64,000 nt of DNA from Cellulophaga sp. 20_2_10 (GTDB taxonomy: Bacteria; Bacteroidota; Bacteroidia; Flavobacteriales; Flavobacteriaceae): assembly GCF_023476645.1 (NCBI RefSeq), contig NZ_JAMCOJ010000001.1:372001-436000 (forward strand), given 5' to 3'. A model generated the notes under the pieces. That model searched no databases and was not told the DNA's origin. It saw only the letters and a list, made by a program, of their open reading frames with translations. The position numbers and the translations under genes are program-made. Shown here piece after piece: positions 8,519 to 17,783 of the stretch. Positions within the stretch are counted from its first letter, which is position 1. Every line of letters begins with the position of its first letter.

Positions 8519-9763
8519 TTATCTTTTTCCTCCACCTCTTGTTGTTTGTGGCATAAATGGACTTTCGCTTTTATCTGTTGTTTTTGTTTCTGAAGCACTA
8601 ACGCCTTCTAAACTGTACACTAATTTATCACCTTCAGAAATACCTTCTAAAATTTGAACGTTAACACCATCACTTGTTCCTAAAGTGACTTTTTGAGATT
8701 TTATTTCTCCAGTACTACTGTAAACCCAAACAACGCTACCATTCTTTTTATTTGTTGATGACCTATCTGTTGATTTTTCATTTGATCTTTCATTAGATGC
8801 TTCAACCTTTATATTTTGTTGTTCGTTATACGCTTCAAGCTCTAGTCGTGTTGGCTTAAAATTAATGGCTTTGGCTTCAGCTGTTAACACATCTTTTAAT
8901 TCTAAAGTGTAAATAGAAATGGTAGCTGTTAAACCTGGTTTTAATTTTAAGTCTGGATTATCAGCTTTAATCACAACCGTATAAGTAACCACGTTAGAAG
9001 TTACGGTTGGGTTTAATCGTACTTGTGTAACAACGCCTTCAAATTCTTCTCCTAAATAAGCATCAACAGTAAAACTAACACGTTGCCCTTCTTTTACCTC
9101 TCCTATGTCTGCTTCATCAACATCAGCTTCTACCTGCATTTCTTTTAAATCTTGTGCAATGGTAAACAAGGTTGGTGCACTTAAACTTGCGGCTACAGTT
9201 TGACCTTCGTCAATGGCTCTCGATAATACCACACCATCAATTGGCGAAAATATATCGGCATAACTTAAATTGGTTCTCGCTTTTTGTAAATCAGACAAGC
9301 GTTGAGTCACTGTGCTTTTTGCAGTTTCATAATTGAAGTTTGCATCATCAAAATCAGACCTACTTATAACCTGACTGTCGTATAATGTTTTTTGACGGTC
9401 GTAAATGGTTTTTGTGTAGTTTTTTTGATTTACAGCATTATCATAAACAGCTTGTGCCTGCGATAATGTAGCTAACAGATTAGTTTTATCTAATTCTGCT
9501 ATTAATTGACCTGCTTTTACTTCACTGTTATAATCTACATATATTTTCTCTACAACACCAGAAACTTGTGTACCAACATCTACTTGGTTTGTTGGTTCAA
9601 TGGTTCCTGTTGCTGTTACCATTGTAGTAACATTTGCTTTTTTAGCACTAACTGTTTTAGGTTCTATAATTATTGCATTATCGCTTTTAAAAAAGCTGTA
9701 AACACCAATTGCTAGTGCAATTAATACAATACTGACTATTATTATGTTTTTTTTATTTTTCAT
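8519..9763 (-). CDS. HlyD/MacA-type periplasmic adaptor
   Basis: A 414-residue membrane-fusion protein with an N-terminal anchor helix (about 5-25), a split barrel-sandwich (lipoyl-like) domain around residues 45-80 and 165-200, a coiled-coil hairpin between (about 85-165, Gln/Asn/Lys rich), a beta-barrel domain and a C-terminal region. A Ser/Asn/Glu-rich insertion near residues 315-340 is unusual for the family. It connects the inner-membrane permease to the TolC channel encoded immediately upstream in the operon. Confidence 0.88.
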   Translation of the reverse strand: MKNKKNIIIVSIVLIALAIGVYSFFKSDNAIIIEPKTVSAKKANVTTMVTATGTIEPTNQVDVGTQVSGVVEKIYVDYNSEVKAGQLIAELDKTNLLATLSQAQAVYDNAVNQKNYTKTIYDRQKTLYDSQVISRSDFDDANFNYETAKSTVTQRLSDLQKARTNLSYADIFSPIDGVVLSRAIDEGQTVAASLSAPTLFTIAQDLKEMQVEADVDEADIGEVKEGQRVSFTVDAYLGEEFEGVVTQVRLNPTVTSNVVTYTVVIKADNPDLKLKPGLTATISIYTLELKDVLTAEAKAINFKPTRLELEAYNEQQNIKVEASNERSNEKSTDRSSTNKKNGSVVWVYSSTGEIKSQKVTLGTSDGVNVQILEGISEGDKLVYSLEGVSASETKTTDKSESPFMPQTTRGGGKR

Positions 9764-9774
9764 AACTATATTGA

Positions 9775-11103
9775 TTAAAGTTTTATGTCGTTTCCTTGGT
9801 AAAATTGTAATAATTCGTGATATAAAATATGTAGATACTTTGCTTGTAAATAGTCTTCTTGTGCACTGGTATAAGTGTTTTGACTAATTACTAAATCTGT
9901 TGTGCTTAAGCCTCCTAACTCGTATTTTTTTTGAGCTAATTGGTAAGACTGTTTAGCAGCTTCCATAGAAGATTCGGCAGCAAACAATTGCTCTTGAGCT
10001 GATACTGCATTTTGATAAGCAGTTTCTACTTTACGATATATTTCTTTTTCTGTAGATAGCTTTGCTATTTGTGCTTTTTCAATATTAATTTCTGCATTTT
10101 GAACAGCCGCTTTTGTTTGATTTTTATTAAAAATTGGAATGTTAAGAGACAAACCTATTCGTTGGTTAAAATTAACTTCAAACTGATCTGTAAATGTGTT
10201 ATTATTAATACTTGTATAACCTGTTCCTATGTTTGATGTTAAAGACAAAGTTGGTAAATAAGCTCCTTTGGCAATATCTAAATCTTTTTTACTAGACGCT
10301 ACACTTAAATTACTAGCATTTACCTCTGGTAGAATACCTAAAGCCTTACTATATATTTCTGTTTTATCTAATAATATAGATGAGTAATCTGTGTTGTTGT
10401 CTAGTGGCTCTATTACTATATCTTTAGCAGGGTTTAGCTCTAGTAATTGTTTTAAGGCTATCATATATTGCTGATATGTGTTTTTAGCATTTATTAGAAC
10501 ATACTTATTAGATGCCTGCTGACTTTGAGCTTCTGTATAATCATTAAGTGCTATTGTACCAGCATCTAACCTTGCTTTAGCACGTTCTACCTCTGCCTCT
10601 GATGATTTTAAGTTGTTTTCTGCAATAGCAATACCTTCTTTAGCGTGTAACACTTGTAAGTAATTTTCTAAAACACTTAAAATAATATTGTTTTTAGCCT
10701 CTTCCTGCAAAAACAAACTTTGGTTTGAAAGTATTTTATTTTTTGCAATTTCATTGTTAATTTGATTGCCCTGAAAAAGTGTAACTGCACTATTTAAACC
10801 TACATTGGTACTATATATTTGATCTGTTACAAAATCACTTGTAATAGGATCTATAGAGCTACCATTGGTAAAACTTTGAGACGCAGAGCCAAAAAGATTT
10901 GGCAACCTAGAAGATTTAGCTTTAAAATAAGCTACATCTGCTTGAGATTTGTCTAATGCTGCATCTTTTAGTGTTATGTTATTTTCTACAGCATAAGTAA
11001 TACAATCTTGTAGTGTCCAAGTTGTTTTTGCTAATGCTTCATTTGTTTGCGCAAAACTTACTTGCACTAAAAAGCCCATGGATATAATTAGTAATCGTTT
11101 CAT
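9775..11103 (-). CDS. TolC-family outer-membrane efflux protein
   Basis: A 442-residue outer-membrane channel with signal peptide MKRLLIISMGFLVQVSFAQ and two OEP repeats (about 30-220 and 240-430) dominated by Ala/Gln/Lys/Glu-rich helices. It is the first gene of a six-gene leftward operon (TolC, adaptor, ATPase, permease, kinase, regulator) with gaps of 2-11 bp. Its first 30 codons and upstream region are duplicated at 12498-12703. Confidence 0.9.
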   Translation of the reverse strand: MKRLLIISMGFLVQVSFAQTNEALAKTTWTLQDCITYAVENNITLKDAALDKSQADVAYFKAKSSRLPNLFGSASQSFTNGSSIDPITSDFVTDQIYSTNVGLNSAVTLFQGNQINNEIAKNKILSNQSLFLQEEAKNNIILSVLENYLQVLHAKEGIAIAENNLKSSEAEVERAKARLDAGTIALNDYTEAQSQQASNKYVLINAKNTYQQYMIALKQLLELNPAKDIVIEPLDNNTDYSSILLDKTEIYSKALGILPEVNASNLSVASSKKDLDIAKGAYLPTLSLTSNIGTGYTSINNNTFTDQFEVNFNQRIGLSLNIPIFNKNQTKAAVQNAEINIEKAQIAKLSTEKEIYRKVETAYQNAVSAQEQLFAAESSMEAAKQSYQLAQKKYELGGLSTTDLVISQNTYTSAQEDYLQAKYLHILYHELLQFYQGNDIKL

Positions 11104-11218
11104 TTAACGTGTATTTTAATTTACACTTCAAAAGTGAAACAAAAGACGACCATAATAAAGTGTAATAGACGTTAGGGGTAATTCTCTATACCAAAACCCT
11201 ATTTTAATCGATGAGATT
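11013..11218 (-). repeat. 206-bp segmental duplication, original copy (tolC 5' end and promoter)
   Basis: This segment covers the first 30 codons of tolC plus about 115 bp upstream and matches 12498-12703 without gaps, with roughly 13 base changes by eye. It should contain the efflux operon promoter. A clear TAnnTTTG was not found; GTCTTTTG at about 11138-11145 (minus strand) is the nearest. A small dyad CACTT-CAAA-AGTG lies in it. Confidence 0.8.
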
Positions 11219-11302
11219 TTGAGCAACTAATTACAATTATAGAATATAATTATAGGTATTAATACGTTGTATTTACAGCTAATTAAAAAAACATAACGCA
11301 AA

Positions 11303-11334
11303 AAAAAACCGACTACAGTTACGTAATCGGTTCT
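11303..11334. terminator. Terminator after the first Gly-rich gene
   Basis: An A-tract, ACCGAcTAC, a short loop, GTAaTCGGT and a T-rich tail lie about 45 nt past the stop of the gene at 11377. A related hairpin follows the second copy of the gene (16776-16808), so it was probably duplicated with the gene. Confidence 0.7.
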
Positions 11335-11376
11335 TAGATAAATTAAATATTTAATAAACTGTAATGGTTAGTGTTT

Positions 11377-12135
11377 CTATTTATTTTTTTTGGGATAAAG
11401 CTTAAACCAAAAATCTATTGTATTTTCTGTTGTTGCAGTTCTTTGCGCAGGTACACCACTGTTTCCTCTACCAGCGCCACCACGACCACCGCCTCTGCCA
11501 CCAGAAGGTCTACCTTGGCCACCACCTTGTCTACCGCCCATACTTACACTAGGTTGTTGTTGGTTTTGTGCTAACTTATTAGAAACAATACCTATAGATA
11601 GCTTAGTCAAATCTATGTTGTCCTCAGATATTTTTGAAGCCGGAATTTTTAAATGATATACTAAAATTGGTCCTTCATTCGCATCTTCATAATTATAGCT
11701 CATTGTAATTCCTAAATCATTTATATCTAAATTAAAATCTCTAGAAGAATCAAAATAGGTGTAATTTGCCTTTTTAGGAGCATTTTCAATCATTTTTGCT
11801 ATATCTGGACCTTTTTGCTCACTATTTTCATCTTTTTCTCTACGTTCTCCTCTTTCTGGTTTAGAACCTTTTTCTGATCGTCCTGCGTTTAAAGGATAGT
11901 GTATACTTACATTTTTCTTCTTCTTCCCTTTTACATCAAAATATATGGTATAGCCCCGGTGCAACATAGATTGCATCGTCTCTTTAAACTCTATACGTAA
12001 TGTTACATACACATCTTTACCATCAAAAATTGCTTTGTATTCTACATTATCTTCACTCCCTGTAAACGTTTCTTTATCCTGCGCTCTACTAATAGTGCAG
12101 ATTAAAAAATATAAGATTGCTAATTTTATTTTCAT
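11377..12135 (-). CDS. Secreted Gly-rich protein, copy 1
   Basis: A 252-residue exported protein of unknown function with signal peptide MKIKLAILYFLICTISRAQ. A beta-rich domain follows (about 20-180; it contains a strand pair around YTIYFDVKGKKKKNVSIHYPLNAG), interrupted by a charged Lys/Glu/Arg linker (about 85-110). A Gly/Arg/Gln-rich stretch (about 198-232) precedes a short conserved tail ending in IDFWFKLYPKK. It is a paralog of the gene at 16859. The two are nearly identical in the first ~130 codons and clearly diverged after that. This copy lacks the LytTR-type promoter of its sister; upstream lie a gene remnant and a duplicated tolC promoter segment that may now drive it. Confidence 0.65.
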   Translation of the reverse strand: MKIKLAILYFLICTISRAQDKETFTGSEDNVEYKAIFDGKDVYVTLRIEFKETMQSMLHRGYTIYFDVKGKKKKNVSIHYPLNAGRSEKGSKPERGERREKDENSEQKGPDIAKMIENAPKKANYTYFDSSRDFNLDINDLGITMSYNYEDANEGPILVYHLKIPASKISEDNIDLTKLSIGIVSNKLAQNQQQPSVSMGGRQGGGQGRPSGGRGGGRGGAGRGNSGVPAQRTATTENTIDFWFKLYPKKNK

Positions 12136-12157
12136 AGTGTTTTCTTTATTTTAGTCT

Positions 12158-12497
12158 TCATAATTTATAGTACTCTTCCTCCTTGTTTTCCTTAGCCGCA
12201 AACACTCTTTTTACCATAAAACCAATACCTATAATACAAAGTATTACAAATAAATTCTGATAAGAGAATATTGCTTGCTTCCTGTGTTGTACTCAATACA
12301 AAATTAGTATCCTGAGCATTTAACACTAACGTATGTTGGTTAGCATCATTTAGCACAAAACGCTCTTTTGTAAACCCTTTTTTTAATATTACTAGAGCAC
12401 TTTTACTTTTATAAACGTCTTAAAAAGCTGTATTTTTAACCAATAACTTGGTTTGTTTGGCTGGTACACCTCCAACCATAAAAACTACTTTTGTCTC
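12158..12497 (-). pseudogene. Remnant of a membrane-anchored protein (C-terminal part)
   Basis: Leftward reading from the junction with the tolC fragment gives ETKVVFMVGGVPAKQTKLLV..., an in-frame TAA, then DVYKSKSALVILKKGF... to about residue 75, then a one-base frameshift into QNLFVILCIIGIGFMVKRVF and an acidic/Lys tail ending at TGA (12158-12160). The last part is a clear membrane helix with a cytoplasmic tail. The stop and the frameshift show the gene is dead. It ends 22 bp before the Gly-rich gene, so the two probably once formed an operon. I do not recognise the family. Confidence 0.65.
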
Positions 12498-12703
12498 GTG
12501 TCCAAGTTGTTTTTGCCAATGCTTCATATGTTTGTGCAAAACTTACTTGCACTAAAAAGCCTATGGTTATAATTAGCAATCGTTTCATTTAAGGTGTATT
12601 TTAATTTACACTTCAAAAGTGAAACAAAAGCCAACCATAATAAAGTGTAATAGACGTTTGGGGTAATTCTCTATACCAAAACCCTATTTTAATCTATGAG
12701 ATT
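12498..12703 (-). repeat. 206-bp segmental duplication, displaced copy (truncated tolC plus promoter)
   Basis: This copy of 11013-11218 carries the tolC start (ATG at 12586-12588) and 30 codons (MKRLLIITIGF...TTWT), then runs straight into the unrelated remnant at 12497. The truncated frame soon meets a stop. It has the same orientation as the genes downstream (12135 leftwards), so it has placed the efflux-operon promoter region in front of the first Gly-rich gene. No inverted repeats or transposase mark the ends. Confidence 0.8.
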
Positions 12704-12749
12704 CTTTGTTAAGTGTTCTATACGTTAGTGTTAAAAAAAGCAAATGTGA

Positions 12750-15302
12750 TCAACCTTCTTTTCGTAATACTTCTAATGGCGGACTTTTTAAGACACCTCT
12801 AATATTGCTTAAACCAATAATTAAAACTAATAAAGTAATACCAGGAAGAAATACTAAAAAAGGAACAAGTGACGGAATAAAAGGTTCCTTAAATAAAAAT
12901 ATTGCTAATAATTGACTACTAATTAGCGATAATAAAATACCCGCCAAGCTTCCTAATATCCCTAAATAAATATATTCTAAAGCTGTAATTTGTAAAATTT
13001 GTTTGCTTTTAGCTCCTAAGGTTCTTAATAACACACTCTCTTTAATTCGTTGATACTTACTATTCCTAACTGAACCAATTAAAACAATAATTCCCGTAAG
13101 AATACTAAAGAAAGCCATAAAATTTATAATCCAAGAAATTTTATCTAAAATATCTTCAACTACAGCGTATACTTGCCTTAAGTCTAACACTGAAATATTT
13201 GGAAATTTAGCGACCAAATCTCGTTGTAAATCTGCAGAACTAGCTTCATTTGGAACATTGGTTGTTAAAACACTAAATTGAGGCGCATTTTCTAAAACAC
13301 CTTTGGGAAACACAACGGAAAAATTCAATTGCATTCGTCCCCAATCTACTTTTCTTATGCTACCAATAACGGTTTCCATTAAAACACCTTGCACATTAAA
13401 AACAAGTTTATCTCCAATTTTTAATGCTGCATCTCGAGCAATATTATCTGATATTGAAATTAAAATAGGTTCGCCCTCACTTCTTTCTCCTGTCCAAGTT
13501 CCTTCTAACAATTCTTCAGAATCTAATAATGAATCACGATAAGTTACCCTAAATTCATGATTTAAAATCCATTGATTCATAGTTGAAGTTGTATCTTTCT
13601 TAATATCATTTACCAATGCATCTTTAATTTGATGTAATCGCATTGTTACAATGGTAATGTTATCAATCACTTTTAAACCTTTAGGAACTATAGTTTTAAC
13701 AACTGCTTCTTTTTGTGCTGTTTGCACATCCATTACTATAATATTTGGATTGTCCAAGCCGTTCTCAGTAGAAGTTTTAGCGAGCAGAATATCTTTAGTA
13801 AAATACAACGTACTTATTAAAAAAGTACCCAAACCAATGGCTAAAATTAGCACCATTGTTTGATTGTTTGGCCGAAATAAATTTAATAAACTTTGTCGTT
13901 TTGTAAATTTCCAATTACTGGGGAAATACTTTTTAATAAGGTTCATAAAAAGGCTAGAAATACCTGCCATTATAGCAAAAACAATTAAAATTCCTACTGT
14001 AAAAGCCAAGCCAAACAAAGCATTTTTTAACAACCAGAAAGAGAATAAAAACATAAAAAGTAAAATAGCTGCCAAGGTAAAAAGTCTCGCCTTTCTAGGT
14101 TTCACTAAATTCTCATCTGTACCTCTTAAAACTTCTAAAGGTGAAACATACCATGTGCCCAATAACGGTAGTAAAGCAAATAAGACCGACATTAAAATAC
14201 CTAAGCTTATACCCATTAGTAATGGTTGTACCGTAATTGATATTTGTACATTAAAAGGCAAAAAATCTTGTAAAAAATACGGAAAAGCATATTGCAATCC
14301 AATTCCAATAGCAGCACCTAGAAGACCTCCAATTAGCCCTATACCCATAACTTGAATTAGGTAAATTAAAAAAGTTTGTGATCCCGTTGCTCCTAAGCAT
14401 TTTAAAACGGCAACATTTTTTAATTTTTCTTTAATATATATATGAACAGAACTTGCAATACCAACGCAGCCCAATAGAAGTGCTATAAATGCCGCTAAAT
14501 TTAAAAATTTACTCACGTTATCATACCTTCTTCCTAAGCGCTCACTTGTACTTGTATGAGTATCTAAATCTGCATTTTCGTCATCTAAAATAGGATCAAT
14601 CTTTTTACTTAACTCCTGCAAATCCATTGTTGGTGGTGCTATAAAAAAGTATTGGTATTCTTTTCTACTGCCTAATTGTAACAACTCGGTATCATCAATA
14701 AAACGCAAAGGAATAAGTACTAGTGGCGCTACGGAAGTAGAAATAGCGGTACTTCCAGGAATGGCTTTTAAAGCGCCTATAATTGGAAAAGTGATTTTCC
14801 CTAATTTAATAGAATCTCCTGGTTTTAAATTATATTGAAGCATTAGTGTTGCATCTACTAATGCGCCACCTAATTCTTGATAACTCCCAGCAGCATTGAC
14901 CGGCTCTGTATCTAAAGTGCCATAAAAAGGAAAGGCACCTTCTATAGCCCGCACTTTCACCAATTTTGTACCTTCATTTTTGGGAAATGCTGCCATAGAA
15001 ACAAAATTAACTTCTGAAGCTGCCACATTTAAAGAATCTATTATAGCTTCAACTTTTTCACTTGGGAGTTGTCTACTATCAATAATAAAATCAGCGCCCA
15101 TTAGGGCTTTACTCTGATTTTTAATATTTTGTTTTAAATTTTCACTAAACAATTGAATGGAAACAACAGCAGCTATACCCAAAATAATAGATGCCATAAA
15201 AAGCAGTAATCTTGAAAGACTAGCTTTTCCGTCTCGCCACGCCATTTTAAACAGCCATTGCAATGAAGTTTTTGAAGAAAAAAGACTCATTAAACTACGC
15301 AT
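12750..15302 (-). CDS. YbbP-like FtsX-domain ABC permease
   Basis: An 850-residue permease with two FtsX domains and about ten membrane helices: one N-terminal helix (about 30-50), a periplasmic domain, a group of helices around 265-450, a second periplasmic domain (about 510-700) and a last set at 725-845. This is the layout of the YbbP/LolC-like family. Its start overlaps the end of the ATPase gene by 13 bp, which suggests translational coupling. The conserved ybbA-ybbP-tesA neighbourhood is kept, with the esterase divergent. The transported lipid or peptide is unknown. Confidence 0.85.
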   Translation of the reverse strand: MRSLMSLFSSKTSLQWLFKMAWRDGKASLSRLLLFMASIILGIAAVVSIQLFSENLKQNIKNQSKALMGADFIIDSRQLPSEKVEAIIDSLNVAASEVNFVSMAAFPKNEGTKLVKVRAIEGAFPFYGTLDTEPVNAAGSYQELGGALVDATLMLQYNLKPGDSIKLGKITFPIIGALKAIPGSTAISTSVAPLVLIPLRFIDDTELLQLGSRKEYQYFFIAPPTMDLQELSKKIDPILDDENADLDTHTSTSERLGRRYDNVSKFLNLAAFIALLLGCVGIASSVHIYIKEKLKNVAVLKCLGATGSQTFLIYLIQVMGIGLIGGLLGAAIGIGLQYAFPYFLQDFLPFNVQISITVQPLLMGISLGILMSVLFALLPLLGTWYVSPLEVLRGTDENLVKPRKARLFTLAAILLFMFLFSFWLLKNALFGLAFTVGILIVFAIMAGISSLFMNLIKKYFPSNWKFTKRQSLLNLFRPNNQTMVLILAIGLGTFLISTLYFTKDILLAKTSTENGLDNPNIIVMDVQTAQKEAVVKTIVPKGLKVIDNITIVTMRLHQIKDALVNDIKKDTTSTMNQWILNHEFRVTYRDSLLDSEELLEGTWTGERSEGEPILISISDNIARDAALKIGDKLVFNVQGVLMETVIGSIRKVDWGRMQLNFSVVFPKGVLENAPQFSVLTTNVPNEASSADLQRDLVAKFPNISVLDLRQVYAVVEDILDKISWIINFMAFFSILTGIIVLIGSVRNSKYQRIKESVLLRTLGAKSKQILQITALEYIYLGILGSLAGILLSLISSQLLAIFLFKEPFIPSLVPFLVFLPGITLLVLIIGLSNIRGVLKSPPLEVLRKEG

Positions 15303-15979
15303 GTTTTTTCGTTCGACATAATTTTTCCACCTTTTAATCGTAGTATTTGTTGTGTTCTATTGGCTAAATCTAAATCGTGTGTAATGATGACTAAGGTAGT
15401 TCCTGCTTCTTTATTCAAATCAAACAATAATTGAATAACTTTTTCACCTGTTTCTTCATCTAGATTTCCTGTAGGTTCATCTGCAAATAAAATTGATGGT
15501 TTGTTACAAAAAGCTCTGGCCAACGCAACTCGCTGCTGCTCCCCACCTGATAATTGTGAAGGGTAATGATCAAATCGATCTCCTAACCCTACTTTTTTTA
15601 ACAGTTCCATACCTGCCTTATTGGCGTTTTTATCACCTTGTAACTCTAAGGGCACAATTACATTTTCTAAAGCTGTAAGCGTTGGTAATAATTGAAAATT
15701 TTGAAAAATAAAACCAACCTCTTTATTTCGTAATTGCGCGCGTTCATCTTCATCTAAGTTCTCTAAATTACTACCACATAACTCAATTTTACCAGCACTT
15801 GGGTAATCTAAACCAGCACATAAACCCAATAAGGTTGTTTTGCCACTTCCTGAAGGACCAACAATTGAAAAAATACTGCCTTTTTCAACTTTAAAAGAAA
15901 TATTAGATAATACCGTTAAATTTTTAGAACCACTTGTATATATTTTCTCTAGTTGGTCAATCTTTAATATCTTTGTCAT
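15290..15979 (-). CDS. YbbA-like ABC ATP-binding protein
   Basis: A 229-residue ATPase with Walker [10 protein letters not shown], signature LSGGEQQR, Walker [16 protein letters not shown] and switch His in IITHD. It pairs with the YbbP-like permease encoded directly downstream (13-bp overlap). The esterase gene begins about 31 bp away on the other strand, so the two share a short divergent promoter region. Confidence 0.88.
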   Translation of the reverse strand: MTKILKIDQLEKIYTSGSKNLTVLSNISFKVEKGSIFSIVGPSGSGKTTLLGLCAGLDYPSAGKIELCGSNLENLDEDERAQLRNKEVGFIFQNFQLLPTLTALENVIVPLELQGDKNANKAGMELLKKVGLGDRFDHYPSQLSGGEQQRVALARAFCNKPSILFADEPTGNLDEETGEKVIQLLFDLNKEAGTTLVIITHDLDLANRTQQILRLKGGKIMSNEKTCVV

Positions 15980-16010
15980 AGTACTTACTAAATATAATGT
16001 TTCAATAAAA

Positions 16011-16748
16011 ATGCTGAATTTGAAAAATAATCAAATGATTTTAGATATAAAGGTTAATGCAGTAAAGCTTTTCCTAAAGTTTTGTTATTTCTCATTCGTA
16101 ATACTCCTACTCGCTTGCAAATCAGACAACTCTAAGAATAAGCTTCCCGAAGAGAAAGCAACTGAAGAAGCCATTAAAGAAAATAGTAGCACCAAAACCA
16201 TTTTAGTTTTTGGAGATAGTTTAACGGCTGGCTATGGTTTAGATGATGTAAACGATGCTTTTCCGGCAATCATTCAGACAAAAATAGATTCACTTTCTTT
16301 GAGGTATATAGTTATAAATTCTGGTTTAAGTGGAGAAACAACTGCTGGAGGAAAAAACAGAATAAGCTGGGTTCTAAATCAAAAAATAGACATTTTCATA
16401 TTAGAATTAGGTGCAAATGATGGTTTACGAGGAGTACCTTTATCAGAAACAAGAAAAAACTTACAAGCTATTATAGACGCAGTTCTAGCAAAAAATGCGA
16501 CAACAAAAATTATATTGGCGGGTATGCAATTGCCTCCAAATATGGGACAGGATTATAGTACAGAGTTTAAAACTATTTTTCCCGAGTTAGCTAAACAAAA
16601 CGAACTTTATTTAATCCCTTTTTTATTAAAAGATGTTGGCGGAATTCCTGAATTAAATCAAGCAGATGGTATTCATCCTACTAGTAAGGGGCAAAAAATA
16701 GTAGCAAATAATGTTTGGGACATATTAGAACCGATTATAAAAAAGTAA
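16011..16748 (+). CDS. GDSL arylesterase/lysophospholipase (TesA-like) lipoprotein
   Basis: A GDSL/SGNH hydrolase of about 245 residues. The catalytic Ser lies in FGDSLTAGYG, the Gly and Asn blocks are SGLSGETTAGG and ELGANDGLRG, and the Asp/His pair is in DGIHPT. It cleaves acyl esters or thioesters in the periplasm. An N-terminal lipoprotein signal (FVILLLAC) makes it membrane anchored, unlike soluble E. coli TesA. The start could be ATG 16011 or ATG 16035; both keep the signal, and codons further upstream overlap the ATPase gene on the other strand. It is divergent from the ybbAP-like pair. Confidence 0.83.
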   Translation: MLNLKNNQMILDIKVNAVKLFLKFCYFSFVILLLACKSDNSKNKLPEEKATEEAIKENSSTKTILVFGDSLTAGYGLDDVNDAFPAIIQTKIDSLSLRYIVINSGLSGETTAGGKNRISWVLNQKIDIFILELGANDGLRGVPLSETRKNLQAIIDAVLAKNATTKIILAGMQLPPNMGQDYSTEFKTIFPELAKQNELYLIPFLLKDVGGIPELNQADGIHPTSKGQKIVANNVWDILEPIIKK

Positions 16749-16775
16749 TGGACTAGCACATAAAAATGAATGCAT

Positions 16776-16808
16776 AAAAAAACCGATTACTATCAAGTAA
16801 CCGGTTTT
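16776..16808. terminator. Terminator between convergent esterase and Gly-rich copy 2
   Basis: The arms AAAAACCGaTTACT and AGTAAcCGGTTTTT, with an ATCA loop, make a bidirectional hairpin. It resembles the hairpin at 11303-11334 behind copy 1. Confidence 0.8.
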
Positions 16809-16858
16809 TAAAAGAAAATAAACTAAAAATTATAAATGGTTCGTGTTTAATTTTTATA

Positions 16859-17626
16859 CTACCTCTTTTTAGGATATAACTTAAACCAAAAATCTATTTT
16901 TTCTACTTCTATTGTTGTCGCATCCCTTTGTGGAGGTCTTCCGCCACTACCTCTTCCTGCACCACCTTGGCCATTGCCGCCACCTGGAGGTCCGCCTTGT
17001 CCGCCACCGCGTTGTTTGCCTCCCATACTAAAACCAGACTGTTGTCCGCTTTTCTTTTGTTCTTGTTTGGCAGATACAATACCAATAGACAATTTAGACA
17101 GATCCATAGTATTTTCAGATATTTTAGAAGCTGGTATTTTTAGATGGTATTCTAAAATTGGACCTACTTCACTATTTTCATAGCTGTAATTCATTACAAT
17201 ACCCAAATTATTCATATCTAAATTAAAACCTTTAGAAGAATCAAAATAAGTGTAATTTGCCTTTTTAGGAGCATTTTTAATCATTTTTGCTATATCTGGA
17301 CCTTTTTGCTCACTATTTTCATCTTTTTCTCTACGTTCTCCTCTTTCTGGTTTAGATCCTTTTTCTGGTCGTCCTGCGTTTAAAGGATAGTGTATACTTA
17401 CATTTTTCTTCTTCTTCCCTTTTACATCAAAATATATGGTATAGCCCCGGTGCAACATAGATTGCATCGTCTCTTTAAACTCTGTACGTAATGTTACATA
17501 CACATCTTTACCATCAAAAATTGCTTTGTATTCTACATTATCTTCACTCCCTATAAACGTTTCTTTATCCTGCGCTCTACTAATAGTGCAGATTAAAAAA
17601 TATAAGATTGCTAATTTTATTTTCAT
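16859..17626 (-). CDS. Secreted Gly-rich protein, copy 2
   Basis: A 255-residue exported protein, paralog of 11377-12135, with the same signal peptide (MKIKLAILYFLICTISRAQ), the same beta-rich N-terminal domain and Lys/Glu linker, and a Gly/Gln/Pro-rich stretch (about 200-235) before the conserved IDFWFKLYPKK tail. By hand alignment the first ~400 bp, including 13 bp upstream of the ATG, differ from copy 1 at only about six positions, while the 3' third is much more diverged. This copy keeps a strong promoter with LytTR-type repeats (17643-17708), shared with CotH and the EF-hand operon. Its function is unknown; it may be a surface or matrix protein. Confidence 0.68.
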   Translation of the reverse strand: MKIKLAILYFLICTISRAQDKETFIGSEDNVEYKAIFDGKDVYVTLRTEFKETMQSMLHRGYTIYFDVKGKKKKNVSIHYPLNAGRPEKGSKPERGERREKDENSEQKGPDIAKMIKNAPKKANYTYFDSSKGFNLDMNNLGIVMNYSYENSEVGPILEYHLKIPASKISENTMDLSKLSIGIVSAKQEQKKSGQQSGFSMGGKQRGGGQGGPPGGGNGQGGAGRGSGGRPPQRDATTIEVEKIDFWFKLYPKKR

Positions 17627-17642
17627 AGTGTTTTCTTTATTT

Positions 17643-17708
17643 CAAATCTATGTATAGAAACTATGCCAAAAAATAACTTTCTGTAAACGCTACTAGGTTT
17701 TCTGTGAA
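17643..17708 (-). promoter_or_regulatory. Promoter with LytTR-type direct repeats (Gly-rich copy 2)
   Basis: A perfect -7 element TAGATTTG (17643-17650, minus strand) lies 16 nt upstream of the ATG. TTCTGTAAA (17679-17687) and TTCTGTGAA (17700-17708), plus-strand reading, are 21 bp apart, two helical turns. The nearer repeat is exactly 28 nt from the -7 element. The same geometry occurs at 27921-27986 and 55089-55175. Confidence 0.72.
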
Positions 17709-17783
17709 ACCTTGGTTGTACTCGTTTTTAGATTTTATAAAATGAAGAACAGAGGTTTTCTTTATTTTTTCTGATAAGAAGAT

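Noticed and set aside
12498-12703. Displaced tolC segment considered as an insertion-sequence scar
   Set aside because: No terminal inverted repeats, target-site duplication or transposase; it is an exact copy of a local segment.
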